Positions 61,355 through 64,000 of a DNA stretch of 64,000 nt are shown here, piece by piece. The stretch lies in the NCBI GenBank assembly GCA_045121195.1, contig JBGVFO010000044.1:1-64000 (forward strand), written 5' to 3'. A program made the translations under genes and the position numbers. The stretch is from RGIG8775 sp045121195 (GTDB taxonomy: Bacteria; Bacillota; Clostridia; Oscillospirales; CAG-272). The notes beneath the pieces are model-generated. The model did not search any database and was not told the DNA's origin. It saw nothing but the letters and a program-made list of their open reading frames with translations. Within the stretch, counting starts at the first letter, position 1, and each line of letters opens with the position of its first letter.

Positions 61355-61840
61355 ATGAAAAAGATTGTTGTTTCCGTTCTCGCGTTGGTTCTTGCGGGGC
61401 TTCTTCTCGTTGGTTGCGCGGAAAAGTATGAGCCCAAGGATTTCATGTGCGGCGATCTTGAGATCGAGCTGACCGACGGCTTTGAAAAGAAGGTTTCCGA
61501 GAAGCATAAGGGCTATTATCTGTCCAAGACCATGGGCGTTTACGTTGACGAGTGGCAGTTTGACGATTTTGACGATCCGGAGGCGGCTGCGGAAATGGAC
61601 GTAGACGAGTTTGCGGAGGAGATCGTGGATGCCGGCAATTACCTTACCACGGTCAAGCTGGAAAAGGGTCTTACCACCTTCTCCTACAGAGAGAAGCTGG
61701 GCGGCGAGAAGTACACCTTCTGTGCCTTTGCGTACAAGAGTGACGAGGCGTTTTGGTTGGTAACCTTCTTTACCAGAAGCGAAGCCTTTAAGGATATGGA
61801 GGATACCATTTTCGACTACGCTTGGTCGGTTGAATTCTAA
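61355..61840 (+). CDS. Small lipoprotein, single PsbP-like domain
   Basis: Exported lipoprotein of 161 aa. Signal peptide with lipobox LLLVGC (C21). The mature domain (about 28-161) has the shape DLEIELTDGFEKKV...YFLSKTMG-like strands, a long acidic helix (DPEAAAEMDVDEFAEEIVDAGN), then FTYR-like and FCAFAYKSDEAFWLVTFFT strands, similar in order to each half of the lipoprotein at 38.6 kb. Function unknown. ATG at 61355 follows CGGAGGAAA. Confidence 0.8.
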   Translation: MKKIVVSVLALVLAGLLLVGCAEKYEPKDFMCGDLEIELTDGFEKKVSEKHKGYYLSKTMGVYVDEWQFDDFDDPEAAAEMDVDEFAEEIVDAGNYLTTVKLEKGLTTFSYREKLGGEKYTFCAFAYKSDEAFWLVTFFTRSEAFKDMEDTIFDYAWSVEF

Positions 61841-61843
61841 TAG

Positions 61844-61873
61844 AAAATCCTCCGCATTTGCGGAGGATTTTTT
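61844..61873. terminator. Bidirectional terminator
   Basis: AAAATCCTCCGCA/TGCGGAGGATTTT with a short loop, T-run on one side and A-run on the other, between the lipoprotein and transporter genes. Confidence 0.9.
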
Positions 61874-62750
61874 ACAGATTCATCAGAACCACGGCGACTG
61901 TTCCCACAAGAACGCCGATCCATTGACGAAGACGGATCCGCTCCTTGAGGAAGAGGATCGATGCGGCAAGGGTCATAATAAAATTCAGCACACTTAACAC
62001 GGGGAAAAGCACTGCGCTTGTGAAATATGCCCGTGCCTGAACCTCGATGATCAGCGTGTTATAAAGACTCAGCGCCACGCCTATTATGGCAATGCCACAG
62101 AAGAATTTAGGATCGACCTTGAAAAGGTCGGTCTTTTTTTCTTTTTTCATGGCAAGCGCTGTGATGAAGCTGAGGAGGGCGCCAATGACGTAGCCGATAA
62201 CGATGAAGCTATCCTTTTCCTCAGAGGGAAAATATTTTCCGTATGCCGATTGGAGAATCCCCGTGAAGCCGCTGGTGACCATCGTGAGCAGGGAAAGCAA
62301 GAGCCACTTGAAGCTTGCCTTCTTTTCGGTTCCGCTACTCGGCCTATTCAAAAGGATCATCGCAACGGCGACCAGAGCGAAGCCAACCCACTGATAGGGA
62401 CCGATCTCCTCCTTGAACACGAGAGCGCCAAAGGGGATGATAACGATCATGTTGAAGTTACAAATGATCGAGGTCAGCGAGACGGGGCCCGCGCGAAAGG
62501 CAGAGGAATAAGATACCTGGTACACGTAGTTTACCACACCGAAGAGCAGGGCAAACAGCAGGGTGCTCGTTGAGGGAAGAGCTCGGAAGGAGAAAACGCC
62601 CGTGATAAGTGCGATGGCGGCGAAGATAAAGCCCGTGAGATAAAAGGTGTCAGCGAGGGATCCTACCTTGGATTTCGAATAATGTCCTTGAAGCAAGACC
62701 TTGGTCGTAACTAGGATCGGCAAAAGCAGCAGAAAAAGATATTTTATCAT
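61872..62750 (-). CDS. EamA/DMT-family transporter
   Basis: A 292 aa integral membrane protein with ten helices in two five-helix EamA repeats (about 1-135 and 150-290; each ends with a QWIGVLVGTVAVVLMNL or QWVGFALVAVAMILLNR segment). The Lys-rich loop KMKEKKTD-like lies between repeats. DMT carriers export metabolites or amino acids; the cargo is unknown. Start ATG at 62750 follows AAAGGACGGAG. Upstream of it lies a TTGACG/TATAAT promoter on the same strand. Confidence 0.88.
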   Translation of the reverse strand: MIKYLFLLLLPILVTTKVLLQGHYSKSKVGSLADTFYLTGFIFAAIALITGVFSFRALPSTSTLLFALLFGVVNYVYQVSYSSAFRAGPVSLTSIICNFNMIVIIPFGALVFKEEIGPYQWVGFALVAVAMILLNRPSSGTEKKASFKWLLLSLLTMVTSGFTGILQSAYGKYFPSEEKDSFIVIGYVIGALLSFITALAMKKEKKTDLFKVDPKFFCGIAIIGVALSLYNTLIIEVQARAYFTSAVLFPVLSVLNFIMTLAASILFLKERIRLRQWIGVLVGTVAVVLMNL

Positions 62751-62780
62751 GGAAACTCCGTCCTTTCAGATTACGACGCT

Positions 62781-62809
62781 ATTATAGCCGTTTTCTGATG
62801 TGCCGTCAA
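62781..62809 (-). promoter_or_regulatory. Promoter of the EamA transporter gene
   Basis: Minus strand: TTGACG (62804-62809), 17 bp, TATAAT (62781-62786), about 30 bp before the ATG. Confidence 0.85.
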
Positions 62810-62846
62810 TGAGGAAAACAAACGGTTTTTTACGAAAAACAAACTT

Positions 62847-63584
62847 TTAATAAAGGAGAGTGACATCCTTGACCGAAAGGGGATCCGGCGGTGCCGCGTT
62901 GGTGACGGCGAGGTCGAAGTCGGAGAGTCTTGCAACTCTGTGAATGCCGCTTGCGTCATACTTGGAGGCGTCAAACACAAGAAGGCGAAATTTGCTTCGG
63001 GAAAAGGCGGCTGTTTTGATCTCCTTTTGCTCAAGGGACCGCTCAAGAGCCTCTCCGTTTTTTACGGCGGCACAGGAGCAGAGCATAAGATCAAAGGAAA
63101 ATTCGCCAAGCTGACGCGCCGCGAGGCTTCCCGTTGCCGAAACCGTATTGTGCTGCACGCTTCCGCCCAGCACGATCAGATGAACGTCCCGCTTTTTGGA
63201 GAGCTGGATCGCCGCCTGTAGGTTGTTGGTTACCACGGTTTTGTGGGAAAGATCCATTCGCTCGGCAAGCGCCAGCGCGGTGGAGGAGCTATCCAGAAAG
63301 ACCGATTGAAAGGGGGGGAGATGGGGCAGGGCGTTTGTGACGGCATGCTCCTTTTCCTGCGCGTTCTTGTTCATTCGAATAAAAATGGAAACCTCCTCGG
63401 CGTTCTCCGAGAGAATAGCGCCGCCGTGACTGCGCTCCAGAAGCCCCAGCCCTTTCATTTCCGTGAGATCCCGCCGTACGGTGGCTTCGCTTACGAATAA
63501 GTGCTTCGCCAGATCGTTGACCGAGGCGGTTTTCGTTTCCTTCAGTATCGATAGGATCTTATTTTGCCGTTCGTTCAGATGCAT
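62847..63584 (-). CDS. DeoR/GlpR-family transcriptional regulator
   Basis: A 245 aa sugar-responsive repressor. N-terminal winged HTH (1-60: MHLNERQNKILSILKETKTA; VNDLAKHLFVSEATVRRDLTEM) and a C-terminal sugar-phosphate-binding domain (about 75-230: VFLDSSSTALALAERM; VTNNLQAAIQLSKK; LLVFDASKYD). The ATG at 63584 has GCAGGAGAAA upstream. It is divergent from the rhamnulokinase-like gene, which is the likely regulated locus. Confidence 0.93.
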   Translation of the reverse strand: MHLNERQNKILSILKETKTASVNDLAKHLFVSEATVRRDLTEMKGLGLLERSHGGAILSENAEEVSIFIRMNKNAQEKEHAVTNALPHLPPFQSVFLDSSSTALALAERMDLSHKTVVTNNLQAAIQLSKKRDVHLIVLGGSVQHNTVSATGSLAARQLGEFSFDLMLCSCAAVKNGEALERSLEQKEIKTAAFSRSKFRLLVFDASKYDASGIHRVARLSDFDLAVTNAAPPDPLSVKDVTLLY

Positions 63585-63623
63585 AAACGTTTCTCCTGCG
63601 CGATTTTGATCGTATTTGATTAT

Positions 63624-63652
63624 ATTGTACAACGAAAATGCTTTTTTGTCAA
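63624..63652 (-). promoter_or_regulatory. Promoter of the DeoR-type regulator gene
   Basis: Minus strand: TTGACA (63647-63652), 17 bp, TACAAT (63624-63629). About 40 bp before the ATG. Confidence 0.85.
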
Positions 63653-63667
63653 GTTTGCAAAAAGAGG

Positions 63668-63696
63668 TGGACGAAAAAAAGAAACTGTGGTACAAT
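63668..63696 (+). promoter_or_regulatory. Promoter of the rhamnulokinase-like gene
   Basis: TGGACG (63668-63673), 17 bp, TACAAT (63691-63696). The weak -35 is next to the divergent regulator promoter, a natural place for repressor control. Confidence 0.65.
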
Positions 63697-63722
63697 GAAA
63701 AAGAAGATAGGGAGGCGAAACT

Positions 63723-64000
63723 ATGAAATACTATCTTGCCGTCGATATCGGGGCTTCGTCGGGACGTCATCTTTTGGGATGGCTGGAGGGCGGACACCTT
63801 ATCACCGAGGAAATATACCGATTTTCCAACGCGCCAAAAAGCGGCGCATCCGGTCTTGTTTGGGACGTGGAGCGCCTTTACGAGGAGATCGTAAACGGTC
63901 TTGCTAAGGCGGGAGAAATGGGATGCGTGCCGTATTCCGTGGGAATTGATACCTGGGGCGTGGATTACGTTTTGTTGGATAAAAACGATACCGTGTTGGG
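63723..64000 (+). CDS. rhaB: Rhamnulokinase-like FGGY kinase (partial, runs off window)
   Basis: The first 92 codons are present and the frame stays open to the window edge. The N-terminus MKYYLAVDIGASSGRHLLGW has the DIGASSGR phosphate loop of L-rhamnulokinase, and IDTWGVDYVLLD follows near residue 75, the second family signature. RhaB phosphorylates L-rhamnulose for aldol cleavage. ATG at 63723 follows GGGAGGCG. It is divergent from the DeoR-type regulator, so a sugar-inducible rhamnose locus probably continues to the right. Confidence 0.88.
   Translation, partial: MKYYLAVDIGASSGRHLLGWLEGGHLITEEIYRFSNAPKSGASGLVWDVERLYEEIVNGLAKAGEMGCVPYSVGIDTWGVDYVLLDKNDTVL

Overview
The window is about 64 kb of a mid-GC chromosome from a member of the Firmicutes, class Clostridia, most likely an uncultured gut anaerobe of the Oscillospirales/Christensenellales type. 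The evidence is the order SRP RNA-dnaX-ybaB-recR, AddAB in place of RecBCD, a T-box leader, a yybP-ykoY (manganese) leader, a class B sortase beside a two-component system, ferredoxin-dependent keto-acid oxidoreductases, TTGACA/17/TATAAT promoters, strong Shine-Dalgarno sites and gut-Firmicute type palindromic repeats. No rRNA, tRNA, CRISPR array, phage or complete insertion sequence was seen. The species cannot be named from the sequence.

Layout. 0-2.7 kb: 3' end of SRP RNA, then dnaX-ybaB-recR. 2.7-11.2 kb (minus): queG-like gene, a small membrane protein, addB, addA. 11.3-17.4 kb: HtrA protease; response regulator, histidine kinase and sortase B; an RlmA-like rRNA methyltransferase; a GT2 glycosyltransferase. 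17.5-25.1 kb: a T-box controlled operon with Na+ symporter, AMP-forming acyl-CoA ligase, iorA, iorB, paaK and an ACT-domain protein. 25.2-33.6 kb: a six-gene minus-strand catabolic operon (Old-Yellow-Enzyme-like reductase, heparinase II/III-like lyase, SDR, flavoprotein, TIM-barrel isomerase, 2-hydroxyacid dehydrogenase) divergent from an AraC regulator. 33.6-43.7 kb: an orphan GyrB/ParE-like subunit, murD, a methionine gamma-lyase-family enzyme, a two-domain lipoprotein, a cysteine desulfurase, rsmA and a monocistronic flavoprotein. 43.7-46.6 kb: manganese riboswitch and P2A-type cation ATPase. 46.6-47.8 kb: an AT-rich accessory patch with a Cys-rich protein, two repeat elements and a 44-residue Asn/Gln-rich protein. 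47.8-52.9 kb (minus): secA followed by two unknown membrane proteins. 53.0-57.9 kb: trmL-mnmA-pcrA-acyltransferase. 57.9-60.0 kb: an S1-domain protein, rplM-rpsI. 60.0-61.2 kb: a second AT-rich patch (repeat, small membrane protein, YbjQ-family protein, DUF6440-like protein). 61.3-64 kb: lipoprotein, EamA transporter, DeoR-type regulator and the start of a rhamnulokinase gene.

The most interesting unit is the T-box operon. Uncharged tRNA (best reading of the specifier: UAC, tyrosine) should switch on uptake and CoA-activation of an aryl acid and indolepyruvate:ferredoxin oxidoreductase. Induction by amino-acid starvation suggests IorAB runs reductively, carboxylating arylacetyl-CoA to an arylpyruvate for aromatic amino-acid synthesis, rather than degrading amino acids. 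The second unit of interest is the AraC-controlled operon, which joins a cytoplasmic heparinase-like lyase to two different flavin reductases, a combination I cannot assign to a known pathway.
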